NCBI GenBank assembly: GCA_011525695.1
Contig: WYBX01000037.1
Coordinates: 1 to 41,362, forward strand
Origin: Verrucomicrobiia bacterium
GTDB lineage: Bacteria > Verrucomicrobiota > Verrucomicrobiia > Opitutales > Opitutaceae
Direction of reading: 5' to 3'
Length of the DNA: 41,362 bases
The translations under genes and the position numbers were made by a program. The first letter of the stretch is position 1, and each line of letters starts with the position of its first letter. Below the pieces are notes generated by a model, which worked only from the letters and a program-made list of their open reading frames with translations, ran no database searches and was not told the DNA's origin. This document shows, piece by piece, positions 1 to 7,823 of this stretch.

Positions 1-2
1 AC

Positions 3-635
3 GTCGTTGGTGCGCGGATCAACGCCGACACGCGGCTGAACGGGAAACTGAAGGTGGCTTTCCTGCCGAACTACCGGGTTTCGCTGGCGGAAAAAATCAT
101 TCCGGCCTCGGATCTGTCGGAACAGATATCCACCGCGGGCAAGGAAGCTTCGGGAACGGGCAACATGAAGCTCGCGCTGAACGGCTCGCTGACGATTGGC
201 ACGCTCGATGGCGCGAATGTCGAGATCCGCGAGGAGGTCGGAGACGAGAACATCTTCATCTTCGGGCTGACGGTCGAGGAGGTCGAAGCCCTGCGTGCCG
301 GCGGCTACAACCCGTGGGACTTCTATCATCGTGATGAGGAACTCCGGGCGGTGGTCGACTGGCTGGGCAGTGATTTCTTCACTCCCGGCGAACATGGCGC
401 CTTCGGCGCGGTGCACGGCAGCCTGCTCCACGGCGGCGACCCGTTCATGGTGCTGGCGGATTTCCGCGCCTATTCGGACTGCCAGATGAAAGTCGACCGG
501 GCGTACCGGGATCGGTCCGCGTGGGCCCGGATGGCGATTCTGAACACGGCGCGGATGGGAAAATTCTCGAGCGATCGCACGATCCGGGAATATGCAGAGC
601 AAATCTGGAAGCTGCAGCCGGTCCGCGTGACGTAG
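3..635 (+). CDS. glgP: Glycogen/starch phosphorylase, C-terminal part (gene cut by window edge)
   Basis: This is the 3' end of a glycogen/alpha-glucan phosphorylase (GT35), which releases glucose-1-phosphate from glycogen in the cytoplasm. The reading frame is open from the first bases of the window, so the start lies outside; about 210 residues remain of a family that is usually about 800 residues long. The PLP-site signature is present: EASGTGNMK followed by [17 protein letters not shown]. The lysine of GTGNMK is the family's Schiff-base residue for pyridoxal phosphate. The C-terminal helical region ([18 protein letters not shown]) is typical and the stop is at 633-635, so the end is intact. 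The next gene starts 52 bp later on the same strand but belongs to an envelope operon, so co-transcription is uncertain. Confidence 0.95.
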   Translation, partial: VVGARINADTRLNGKLKVAFLPNYRVSLAEKIIPASDLSEQISTAGKEASGTGNMKLALNGSLTIGTLDGANVEIREEVGDENIFIFGLTVEEVEALRAGGYNPWDFYHRDEELRAVVDWLGSDFFTPGEHGAFGAVHGSLLHGGDPFMVLADFRAYSDCQMKVDRAYRDRSAWARMAILNTARMGKFSSDRTIREYAEQIWKLQPVRVT

Positions 636-687
636 CACCCCGTCGGATTTTCGCTAATGACGCCAGGGTTTCGAAGAACCATTTCGC

Positions 688-1926
688 ATGCGACTGCATC
701 GCGCCGCCATTGCCATGTGTCCGGTTATCCTCGCGGGATGGGCGGTGACCTGGGCTGCGGCTGACACGCTGCCTCCGCTCACCGGCGAGCTTTCCGGCGG
801 GATCGCGTTGCTCAAGCTTCCGGGTGCACCGACGCTCGACTGGAAACTGGTTTTGCGGGAGGGTGGCGAATCCGTGGAGCGAATAGCTGATCTTGTGCTC
901 AGCGCGCCGGGCGTGTCGCTGCAGGGTGAGGCGCGGCTGCAGGCGCTGGATCGGGGAACGTGGCGGCTCGCAGAATCCCGCGTCGATGTCGGGCCCTGGT
1001 TTGCGATCATCACGCGATCGCTCGACCTCGACGCGGCCGACTGGTCGGCCGAGGGCGCCCTCCGGGTGACGGGGGCAGGGGAGATCCGACCCGACGCGAT
1101 TGCCGGGCGGCTGCAGTTCGAACTGCACGATGGCACGCTGAGGAACTCGACCCATGGCTGGTCGGTGGAGGGCATTGCCATGCGGGGAGCACTGGGTCTT
1201 CCGCCTGGGATCGCGAGTGACGGGCCGATGCTGGTGCGTTTCCGCGAGGCGGCGGGGTTTGGACTGACCGCCCGCGACGGCGAGATTGAATTTTCCCTGG
1301 ATCGGGATGGCCGGGTGCATGTGGCCCGCGCGGCCTCGCAGCTGATGGAAGGCCGGGTGGCGTTGGCGCCGTTTGAATTCCGGTTGGGGCAGCCGGCGAG
1401 CACCGAGGTGCGGTTCGATGGCGTCCAGCTGGGGCAGCTTGCAGGAGTGCTGCCTCCGGTGCTCGCCTCCGCGGAAGGGCGTGTCACCGGCGCCATGACG
1501 CTGAGCTGGAGCGCTGCCGACGGAGTGCGGCCCGGAGCAGGCCGGCTGCAGATCGACCCGGGGCAGTCCGCCTCGCTGCGGCTGGCCCCGGCGCCGGGAT
1601 TTCTCACGTCCCGGGTGCCGCGGAAGCTGACCTTGCTGCCGGCGTGGCTCGGGCCGCTCGCCCGCGCATTCTCCCCCGAGAACCCGGCCTATGAAACCCT
1701 GCGGGCAATCGAGATGGGCAAGATGCGGCTCGAGGTTCAGTCGCTGGAGATTGGGCTCCGGCCCGAGGGCGATGCTGCGGGACGGACGGCGCGGGTGGTC
1801 GTGCAGGCGCGGCCCGCGCGCGGCGACGTGGTCGATTCGGTCCGGTTCGAGGTGAATGTCTCCGGCCCCTTGGTCGACGTGCTGCGGCTTGGGCTGGAAG
1901 GAAAAGTGAACGTACGGGCACATTGA
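688..1926 (+). CDS. YdbH-like AsmA-family intermembrane lipid transport protein, short form
   Basis: The product has 412 residues and an N-terminal signal/anchor segment (about 8-26), followed by a long beta-rich region with no further membrane segment. The C-terminal half (about 230-410) resembles the YdbH C-terminal domain, with alternating strands and an ending of the type VRFEVNVSGPLVDVLRLG. The main support is context: the next two genes encode YnbE-like and YdbL-like proteins, the same order as the E. coli ydbH-ynbE-ydbL operon. There YdbH, with TamB and YhdP, is thought to bridge the periplasm and move phospholipids to the outer membrane. E. coli YdbH is about 880 residues, so this copy is under half length. 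It may be a minimal bridge, or it may be joined by other subunits. The ATG at 688 is the only start that gives an intact signal segment. Confidence 0.72.
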   Translation: MRLHRAAIAMCPVILAGWAVTWAAADTLPPLTGELSGGIALLKLPGAPTLDWKLVLREGGESVERIADLVLSAPGVSLQGEARLQALDRGTWRLAESRVDVGPWFAIITRSLDLDAADWSAEGALRVTGAGEIRPDAIAGRLQFELHDGTLRNSTHGWSVEGIAMRGALGLPPGIASDGPMLVRFREAAGFGLTARDGEIEFSLDRDGRVHVARAASQLMEGRVALAPFEFRLGQPASTEVRFDGVQLGQLAGVLPPVLASAEGRVTGAMTLSWSAADGVRPGAGRLQIDPGQSASLRLAPAPGFLTSRVPRKLTLLPAWLGPLARAFSPENPAYETLRAIEMGKMRLEVQSLEIGLRPEGDAAGRTARVVVQARPARGDVVDSVRFEVNVSGPLVDVLRLGLEGKVNVRAH

Positions 1927-1977
1927 CGAAACTTCGAACCGGGGTTCTTTTCCCAAACAGCCACCGCCTTCACCACC

Positions 1978-2169
1978 ATGAGACTCCGGATACTGCTTCT
2001 TGCCCTCGCCCTCGCCGGCTCGAGCGGCTGCCTTCACGTGAAGATGGATCCGATCCAGGTGAATGCCGTGGTCGACGTGAACGTCAAAGTTGACCGCGCT
2101 TTGGACGACTTCTTCGGCGACATCGACCGGAAGTCCACGACCATCAATACTCCGACTGCCACACCATGA
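1978..2169 (+). CDS. ynbE: YnbE-like small outer-membrane lipoprotein
   Basis: This 63-residue lipoprotein has a hydrophobic signal ending in SSGC, with Cys18 the likely lipidated residue. The mature part is short and polar with the pattern PIQVNAVVDVNVKVDRALDDFF, matching the YnbE family (two short strands with the VNVKV signature). In E. coli, YnbE is an outer-membrane lipoprotein that stacks on the C-terminus of YdbH to complete the lipid bridge. It starts 51 bp after the ydbH-like gene, and its TGA overlaps the ATG of the ydbL-like gene (ATGA at 2166-2169), which suggests translational coupling. The protein is too short for sequence alone to be decisive; operon position makes the call. 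Confidence 0.78.
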   Translation: MRLRILLLALALAGSSGCLHVKMDPIQVNAVVDVNVKVDRALDDFFGDIDRKSTTINTPTATP

Positions 2170-2540
2170 AGTCTGTCTTTCGTTTCTTGATCTTGATCGC
2201 CGTCCTCGGCACCGGTGCCGCCGCCCTCGGGGCGGAGGATCTGAATGCGGTCCGCGGCCGGATGGAACAGCGGATCTCCGCGATCGACGCGTTGAAGGAT
2301 CGCCACGTCGTCGGGGAGTCGAACCGGGGTTTTCTCGAGCCTCGCGGCAGTCTCTCGGCCGCCGTGCAGCGCACCGTCACGGAGGAGAATGCGGATCGCC
2401 GGACGGTGTACGCGGCGATCGCGGCGCAGACGGGTGCCGACCCGGAGTTTGTCGGCCGGCAGCGCGCGCAGCGGATCGCGGCGGGAAGCAAGCGGGGTGT
2501 CTGGCTCCAGGGTCCTGACGGCGCCTGGTACCAGAAGTGA
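2166..2540 (+). CDS. ydbL: YdbL family (DUF1318) periplasmic protein
   Basis: This 124-residue secreted protein has signal peptide residues 1-23, probably cleaved after ALGA. The mature region contains the DUF1318 pattern: a charged helix with RMEQRISAIDALKDRHVVGESNRGFLEPRG, then VTEENADRRTVYAAIA, and an ending with basic residues and GVWLQGPDGAWYQK. In E. coli, YdbL modulates assembly of the YdbH-YnbE bridge. The start overlaps the upstream lipoprotein stop by 4 bp, so the pair is almost certainly co-translated. A convergent gene follows 57 bp later. No T-rich hairpin terminator is visible between them. Confidence 0.85.
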   Translation: MKSVFRFLILIAVLGTGAAALGAEDLNAVRGRMEQRISAIDALKDRHVVGESNRGFLEPRGSLSAAVQRTVTEENADRRTVYAAIAAQTGADPEFVGRQRAQRIAAGSKRGVWLQGPDGAWYQK

Positions 2541-2597
2541 CGGCCCGCGAAGCGCCGCGGCCGAAGGCGAAGCATCGCGCTGGGCCCGGTTGGCCGT

Positions 2598-4721
2598 TCA
2601 CCGGTCGAGCCCCATCTTCTGCAGTAACCCTCGAAACCGCGGATCGGAGGAAAGGCGGTAGGTCAGCGGTTCCGCAGCGAGATAGATCAGGATCCCGTCC
2701 CTTTGGGCGAGCGCCTCGTCAAAATATCTGAACGCAGCGTCGTTCTCGCCGAGCCCCACCGAGACGAGGGCGAGATAGTAGGGGGTCCCGGGTGTTTGCG
2801 CCAGTTCGTCGAAGAGCGCCCGGGCTTCGGCCTTCCGGCCGGCGAGGCCTTGCGCCAGGCCAAGCATCGCGATGATCACGGGCCGCCGGTTGGAGAGGCG
2901 CAGCGCGAGTTCCAGCGCCGCGATTCCCTCGTCGTACCGTTCCATCCCGCAGTACGACATCCCGATGTTGAAATGTGCCTCGGCATAGTCGGGATCCATG
3001 TCGAGCGTCCGCCGGTATTGCGCGAGCGCCTCGTCGTAGCGGCGCTGGAAGTGCAGCACGCGGCCCAGGCCGTTGCTCACGGTTAGCGAGAGCGGGTCGA
3101 GCTGCTGTGCGCGCTGGAACTCCGCCATCGACTCCGGGAAACGCCGCCGGATGGCGAGCAGCAGCCCGAACTGCTCATGCGCCCTTGCGTAGCCGGGCTT
3201 CAGCTCGACGGCGCGCCGGAAGCCTGCCTCGGCACCGGCCCAGTCCCAATCGATCCGGAACTTCACGTAGGCGAGTGCGGCGTGTGCCTCGGCGAGACTT
3301 TCGTCGAGTGCCAGCGCACGCGCCGCGAAATCACGGGCGCGCCGGATGGCTTCGTCGCGCGGCAGATGGCCGTAGCCGGCATTCCCTGCGAGCGTGTAGC
3401 TCTCGGCCAGGCCGGCATACGCGAGCGCAAAGCCGGGATCCTCCGCCGCCGCGCGGTTGAAGTGTTCGATCGATTTGGTCACCCCCTCGCCGGTGCGCTT
3501 GTTGAGCTGCGCGCGACCGAGCAGATAGTCCCGGTAGGCCTCGCTGCTGCCGGGCCCCCGGCGATCGAGCTGCGTCCTTTCGCCGGCCAGCAGCCGCACT
3601 TTCAACGCCTCGGTCACATTCCTCGCGATCGCGGACTGCACCGCAAACACGTCCTTGATCGTCGGGCTGAACTCCTGGGTCCACAAGGCCCGCTGGGTCG
3701 CCACCTCGACCAAGCTCACGTGGATCCGCGCCTGCCCGCCGGCCATCCGCACGGTGCCCTCGAGGATCGAGCCGACGCCGAGCATTCGGCCGATTTCCGC
3801 CACGCCGAGCTTCGTGCCCTTGAATCCGATAACCGACGTACGCGCGATCACGCTCAATTCGCGCAGCGACGAGAGCGACGAAATCAGTTCCTCCGTCATG
3901 CCATCGGCGAAGTCATCGTCGTGCGCCTCGCTGCCGAGGCTGACGAGCGGCAAGACCGCCAGCCGGCTGGCCGGGGCGAGTGGTGTCGGATGCCTGCGCA
4001 GCCAAAACGTCGCGCCGAGCGCAATCGCCGCGGCGCCGAGCAACAGGAGCGCGCGACGGGCCGACTTTTTTGCCAAAAAGAATCGCGCGCGTTCGGCAAG
4101 CGGCAGGCCCTGTTTCTCTCCGGGCAGGAGCAGCCGGTAGATGTCGACCGGCACGCTGATGTGCTTGAGCTCGCCGGCGCCCAGCCGGGCCAGCGTGACG
4201 CCGGGGAGTTTGTTCTGGATCTGGCGCGCGACATCCTCGGAGACGCACACGCCGCCCGGCCTTGCCAAGGGCTCGATCCGCGCCGCGATGTTGACGCCAT
4301 CGCCATAGACGTCGCCCTCCCGGTGAATCACATCGCCGGCATGCAGCCCGATCCGCAGTTCGATGCGACGCTCCGGGGCGCGGAGGCGGTTCAATTCGTG
4401 GAGCGAATGTTGAATCTCGACGGCGCAGGCCGCCGCCGCCAGCGCGCTGGCGAATTCCACCAGGAACGCATCGCCAATCGTCTTGATTTCGCGACCGCCA
4501 TGGGTGCCGAGCAGTGGACGCACGAGCTGGCGGTGCTCCTCCAGCAAGGCCAGCGCCAGCGGCTCGTCGCGCTGCGTGAGCGCGCTATAGCCGACCATGT
4601 CGGTGAACATGATCACCGCGAGCCGGCGCTCGCCAGGCAGGTCGAGCGGGGGCCGCGAAAGTGGGCCGGTGGGAGGGGGTTCCACGCCGCGGGATGATGC
4701 CGATCCATCCTCAGGGCGCAA
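2598..4721 (-). CDS. Adenylate/guanylate cyclase with TolB-like and TPR domains
   Basis: The 707-residue protein has four parts. Residues about 33-198 form a class III nucleotide cyclase domain with FTDMVGYSAL (Asp41 is the metal ligand), KTIGDAF (Lys80, Asp84) and YGDGVNIAARIEPLA. Residues about 224-241 are one membrane helix. Residues about 253-375 form a TolB/FlgO-like domain (LAVLPLVSL...FADGMTEELISSLSSL...VIARTS). Residues about 390-690 are TPR repeats. The cyclase would face the cytoplasm and the TolB-like/TPR part the periplasm, suggesting a sensor that makes cAMP or cGMP when a periplasmic ligand or partner binds. Whether the product is cAMP or cGMP cannot be told from sequence. The start is a TTG; a GTG at codon 13 is an alternative, and neither affects the domains. 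Confidence 0.9.
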   Translation of the reverse strand: MRPEDGSASSRGVEPPPTGPLSRPPLDLPGERRLAVIMFTDMVGYSALTQRDEPLALALLEEHRQLVRPLLGTHGGREIKTIGDAFLVEFASALAAAACAVEIQHSLHELNRLRAPERRIELRIGLHAGDVIHREGDVYGDGVNIAARIEPLARPGGVCVSEDVARQIQNKLPGVTLARLGAGELKHISVPVDIYRLLLPGEKQGLPLAERARFFLAKKSARRALLLLGAAAIALGATFWLRRHPTPLAPASRLAVLPLVSLGSEAHDDDFADGMTEELISSLSSLRELSVIARTSVIGFKGTKLGVAEIGRMLGVGSILEGTVRMAGGQARIHVSLVEVATQRALWTQEFSPTIKDVFAVQSAIARNVTEALKVRLLAGERTQLDRRGPGSSEAYRDYLLGRAQLNKRTGEGVTKSIEHFNRAAAEDPGFALAYAGLAESYTLAGNAGYGHLPRDEAIRRARDFAARALALDESLAEAHAALAYVKFRIDWDWAGAEAGFRRAVELKPGYARAHEQFGLLLAIRRRFPESMAEFQRAQQLDPLSLTVSNGLGRVLHFQRRYDEALAQYRRTLDMDPDYAEAHFNIGMSYCGMERYDEGIAALELALRLSNRRPVIIAMLGLAQGLAGRKAEARALFDELAQTPGTPYYLALVSVGLGENDAAFRYFDEALAQRDGILIYLAAEPLTYRLSSDPRFRGLLQKMGLDR

Positions 4722-4925
4722 CGCTTTGAAAGCGCTTCACCTCCTGAAGGACGTCCTCGATGCCGCGCCACTGGCGATAAAGGAGCCCTGTTTGCATGCG
4801 CGCTTGAGCGAGCGCACACCGGACAGCGGCGCAGCATTAATCCGAAACGACTCCGTCGATCGCCCATTCACGAATGGGGCAGCGACGTGTTCATCCGGCA
4901 GGCAACGGGATTGCGGCCCCGACGG

Positions 4926-6221
4926 TCAGATCAGCATCGAGGCGACGCAGGCGGTCAGGAAGCACGCGATGCTGCCGCCGATCAGGGCGCGGAAGCCGAG
5001 CTGCGCGAGCGTGGCCCGCTGGTTGGGCGCAAGCGCGCCGATCCCGCCGACCTGGATGCCAACCGAGGCGATGTTCGAGAATCCGCACAATGCATACGTC
5101 AGGATGACCTGGGCACGCGGGTCCGACAGCATCCCGCTGTTCTTCATCCCGGCCAGGGTGCCGTAGGCATAGAACTCGTTGAGAATCGTCTTTTCGCCGA
5201 TGATCTGGCCGGCGAGGAGCAGCTGGTGATCGATCCCCATCAGCCAGGCGAGCGGGGCGAAGAGCAGGCCGAAGATATATTGCAGCGAGAACTCGGCATA
5301 CCGGCCGCCGGTCGATTCGGCGATCCAGGCATTGAACCCGGTCCAGCCGCCAAATCCCGCCGAGAGGATCCAGTTCACGAAGGCGATCATTGCGGTGAAG
5401 ACGAGGAGCATCGCCCCCACGTTCACCGCCAGCCGCAGCCCGTCGGTCGTGCCATTGGCTACCGCTTCGAGCGCATTGGCGCCGATCCGCTCGCGCGGCA
5501 CCTCGAGGTTGCGGTTCACCTCCTCCGTCTGCGGCTCGAGGATTTTCGCCGTGAGCAGCGCGGCGGGGGCGGACATCACCGAGGCGGTGAGCAGGTGTTT
5601 CGCAAACATCAGTTGCGACTCGCGGTCGTCGCCGCCGAGCATGCCGATGTAGGCGACCATGACGGCGCCGGCGATGGTCGCGAGCCCGCCGACCATCACG
5701 GCCATCAGCTCGGAGCGGGTGAGGCCGGCGAGATACGGGCGGATGAGCAGCGGCGATTCGGTCTGGCCGAGGAAGATGTTGGCGGAGGCGTTCAGGCTCT
5801 CGGCGCCGGAGAGCTTCATCGTCTTGGTCATCACCCAGGCAAACGCAAAGACGACCCGCTGGAGAATGCCGAGGTAGAACAGCAGCGAGGTCAGCGCCGA
5901 GAAGAAGATGATCGTGGGCAGCACCTTGAAGGCAAAGAGGAAGCCCCAGGCCTTGGAGGCATCCACCAGATCCCCGAATAGGAACCGGCTGCCGGCCTCG
6001 TTGAAATCGAGGATCCGGACGAAGAACGTGCCCACGGCATCGATGGCGATGCGGACGGCGTCGACGCGCAGGACGAGGATGCCGAAGACGATTTGCAGCG
6101 CGATCCCGGTCCCGACCAGCCGCCAGGGGATCGCCCGCCGATTGCTGCTGAAGCACCAGGCGATCCCGATGAAGGCGAGAATCCCAAGCAGGCCGCGGCC
6201 GACATTAATCAGAGGATCCAT
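4926..6221 (-). CDS. nupC: Concentrative nucleoside transporter (CNT/NupC family)
   Basis: This 431-residue inner-membrane protein couples nucleoside uptake to H+ or Na+. About ten hydrophobic segments span it. The family hallmark FLGQTESPLLIRPYL is present, as is a second conserved block (ALNEFYAYG-type: EKTILNEFYAYGTL, then LTYALCGFSNIASVGIQVGGIG). Both line the nucleoside and cation sites in known CNT structures. The start chosen is the ATG at 6219-6221 (MDPLINVGRGLLG), because the reading frame upstream is polar and lacks family character. It is divergent from the gamma-carbonic-anhydrase-like gene, with 65 bp between the starts. The substrate range (purine or pyrimidine) cannot be read from the sequence. 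Confidence 0.92.
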   Translation of the reverse strand: MDPLINVGRGLLGILAFIGIAWCFSSNRRAIPWRLVGTGIALQIVFGILVLRVDAVRIAIDAVGTFFVRILDFNEAGSRFLFGDLVDASKAWGFLFAFKVLPTIIFFSALTSLLFYLGILQRVVFAFAWVMTKTMKLSGAESLNASANIFLGQTESPLLIRPYLAGLTRSELMAVMVGGLATIAGAVMVAYIGMLGGDDRESQLMFAKHLLTASVMSAPAALLTAKILEPQTEEVNRNLEVPRERIGANALEAVANGTTDGLRLAVNVGAMLLVFTAMIAFVNWILSAGFGGWTGFNAWIAESTGGRYAEFSLQYIFGLLFAPLAWLMGIDHQLLLAGQIIGEKTILNEFYAYGTLAGMKNSGMLSDPRAQVILTYALCGFSNIASVGIQVGGIGALAPNQRATLAQLGFRALIGGSIACFLTACVASMLI

Positions 6222-6286
6222 GGACGAAAGCTGAATGGAGGCCGAGCTTGCGGCGGTGCGGAACCGGGGCGAGAACCAAGTTTGCC

Positions 6287-6817
6287 ATGACGGTACAGGA
6301 ACGACTCGCGCGCCACCTCGGCCGGATTCCCCAGACGGGGAGGGCGGCATTTGTCGCCGCCAACGCGACCGTGTTGGGCGACGTGACGCTGGGAGCGATG
6401 AGCAGCGTCTGGTATGGCTGCGTCCTCCGCGGGGACATCAACGCGATCGTGATTGGCGACGCTACCAATGTGCAGGACGGGACCATCGTGCATCTGGCGG
6501 ACGACTACGGGGTCCGGATCGGGCATCACACGACGATCGGGCATGCCGCCATCATCCATGCGTGTGACATTGGTGACGAATGCCTGGTGGGAATGGGAGC
6601 GACGATCCTGGACGGGGCGCGGATTGGGGACCGCTGCATCGTCGGCGCCAACGCGCTGGTGACGCAGCGGTTCGTGGCGCCACCGGGTTCGATGATTCTC
6701 GGCGCACCGGCCAGGGTCGTCCGTCCGCTCACGGAAGACGAGCAGGGCGGATTGCGGCGGTGGGCGGAGAAGTATGTTGAAGTGGCGCAGGCACACGCGG
6801 CGTTGAAGAAGGGCTGA
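6287..6817 (+). CDS. Gamma-carbonic anhydrase-like hexapeptide-repeat protein (YrdA/PaaY family)
   Basis: The 176-residue protein is made largely of left-handed beta-helix hexapeptide repeats (VLGDVTLG, VIGDATNVQDG, RIGDRCIVG). The three metal-binding histidines expected in gamma-class carbonic anhydrases are present in the patterns TIVHLADD and IGHHTTIGHAAIIHAC. It would form a trimer with Zn or Fe at subunit interfaces in the cytoplasm. Many members of this branch have weak or no proven CO2 hydratase activity, so the catalytic call is inference. I chose the ATG at 6287 (MTVQERLARHL) over an upstream in-frame ATG at 6248, because homologues begin close to the hexapeptide fold. Confidence 0.88.
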   Translation: MTVQERLARHLGRIPQTGRAAFVAANATVLGDVTLGAMSSVWYGCVLRGDINAIVIGDATNVQDGTIVHLADDYGVRIGHHTTIGHAAIIHACDIGDECLVGMGATILDGARIGDRCIVGANALVTQRFVAPPGSMILGAPARVVRPLTEDEQGGLRRWAEKYVEVAQAHAALKKG

Positions 6818-6843
6818 CCTGAGATGCGATGCATCATTCAGGT
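6817..6843 (+). other. Imperfect hairpin at the 3' end of the gamma-carbonic anhydrase gene
   Basis: ACCTGAGATGC (6817-6827) pairs with GCATCATTCAGGT (6831-6843) around a GAT loop, with a two-base bulge. It begins on the last base of the stop codon. There is no T-tract after it, so it is more likely an mRNA 3'-end stabiliser or a chance palindrome than an intrinsic terminator. Confidence 0.35.
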
Positions 6844-6868
6844 GGAATGGACTATGACCCTGTCGACG

Positions 6869-6893
6869 TAGGGGCGCAGTCTTGCTGCGTCCG
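6869..6893 (+). repeat. Family C palindrome, copy 1 (GGGGCGCAG-tcttg-CTGCG)
   Basis: CGCAG at 6875-6879 pairs with CTGCG at 6885-6889 around a TCTTG loop, preceded by GTAGGGG. The same unit recurs at 29877, 33567 and 37316. It lies in the convergent gap between the gamma-carbonic-anhydrase-like gene and folA. Confidence 0.6.
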
Positions 6894-6929
6894 TACACCC
6901 GCCCGCTTCCCTTCCTGTGCAGACTCGGT

Positions 6930-7484
6930 TCAGCCGCGCTCGAGGGTGAAGAAGGTGTAGCGAAAATTGGAATCGGCACTCTCGCGGCGGGAGATCGTGC
7001 GCCACGGAAGGTGCTGCCATTCGGGAAGGAACGTGTCCCCCGGCGGGGCGGCATGGACGAGGGTCAGATGGAGCCGCATCGGCCGATCGAGACGGAGGGC
7101 TTCCTCGTAAACCCGCTGGCCGCCGCAGATGTAGACTGCTCCGGGCAGCGAATCCGCGACCGCCAGTGCCTCGGCCAGCGTACCGGCCGCGATCCCTGGG
7201 TGCGGGTTCACCGCGGCAACGGCGGCTTCCGTGACGCCGGGGTGCTGGCGATTCGTCCCAGGCGGAGAATCGAGTGGATGGTTGGTGAGCACGATCGGCC
7301 TGCGGCCATCCGCGTGGACCGCGGGCCAGGTATCATAGGAGACTCGACCGAGGATGCAGATTTGCCCGGCGGTCTGCTGGCGCAGGAACCGGGCATCCTC
7401 GGGGATGTGCCAGGGCAGCCTGCCCGCGCGGCCAATCACGCGGTTTTCCGCGCAGGCGACGATGAGATTGAGCAGCTTGGGCAT
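6930..7484 (-). CDS. folA: Dihydrofolate reductase
   Basis: This 184-residue cytoplasmic enzyme reduces dihydrofolate to tetrahydrofolate with NADPH. The family's landmarks are in order: LNLIVACAENRVIGRAGRLPWHIPED (substrate loop; the acidic residue after HIP is the active-site position), ILGRVSYDTWP (NADPH site), RRPIVLTNHP, and YICGGQRVYEEAL (the GG motif). Near the C-terminus are LTLVHAAPPGDTFLPEW and FRYTFFTLER. The length is slightly above the usual 160-170. No thyA lies nearby, so tetrahydrofolate recycling partners are elsewhere. Start ATG at 7482-7484; the 3' neighbour is a family C palindrome. Confidence 0.95.
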   Translation of the reverse strand: MPKLLNLIVACAENRVIGRAGRLPWHIPEDARFLRQQTAGQICILGRVSYDTWPAVHADGRRPIVLTNHPLDSPPGTNRQHPGVTEAAVAAVNPHPGIAAGTLAEALAVADSLPGAVYICGGQRVYEEALRLDRPMRLHLTLVHAAPPGDTFLPEWQHLPWRTISRRESADSNFRYTFFTLERG

Positions 7485-7823
7485 GAGGTGGAATGTCGTG
7501 GTGAGGCTCTCGGAGTTAGCGAATCACAAGGCCGGAGGAAAGGAAGCGTTCGGAAACTCGTTCGGCACGGCCCAACGATGTAGCGGCCGGGACGGAGCCC
7601 GGCCCTCCATGTACGAAGTTCGGAACGTCATGGCCGTGACGGCCTGCCCTCTGAAGGTTCGGCGAAGGAGGGAGCACGGCCCGGCTGAACCTTCCTGAGG
7701 GCGCCGGCCGACTGCGACCCTGCGAACCGAATGCGGATTCCATGGTTTGAAGATGCACTGAACCATGCGGCGGCGCAGCCCCTTGCCGCTTGTCAGTTCC
7801 CGTCTTCGGCACATGCTGCGCGC
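7485..7823. other. Intergenic region between folA and ald with one intact and one decayed family A hairpin
   Basis: The divergent folA and ald genes are separated by 339 bp. I see no gene here. An intact family A hairpin lies at 7585-7604. A shortened copy, GGCCGTGACGGCC, sits at 7632-7644, as if six central bases had been deleted. Promoters for both genes must lie here, but no convincing -35/-10 pair is visible. Confidence 0.6.
7585..7604 (+). repeat. Family A hairpin A1 (GGCCGGG-ACGGAG-CCCGGCC)
   Basis: Perfect 7-bp arms surround a 6-base loop ACGGAG, followed by CTCCATGTACG, the standard right flank of this family. It stands alone rather than in the usual hairpin pair. Confidence 0.85.

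Noticed and set aside
445..2037. 530-codon open frame on the minus strand opposite the ydbH-like gene
   Set aside because: It is rich in Arg, Pro, Gly and His with no domain, a typical antisense shadow in GC-rich DNA. The plus-strand gene fits a known operon.
3177..4697. 506-codon plus-strand frame opposite the cyclase gene
   Set aside because: The minus strand encodes complete cyclase, TolB-like and TPR domains; this frame has none.
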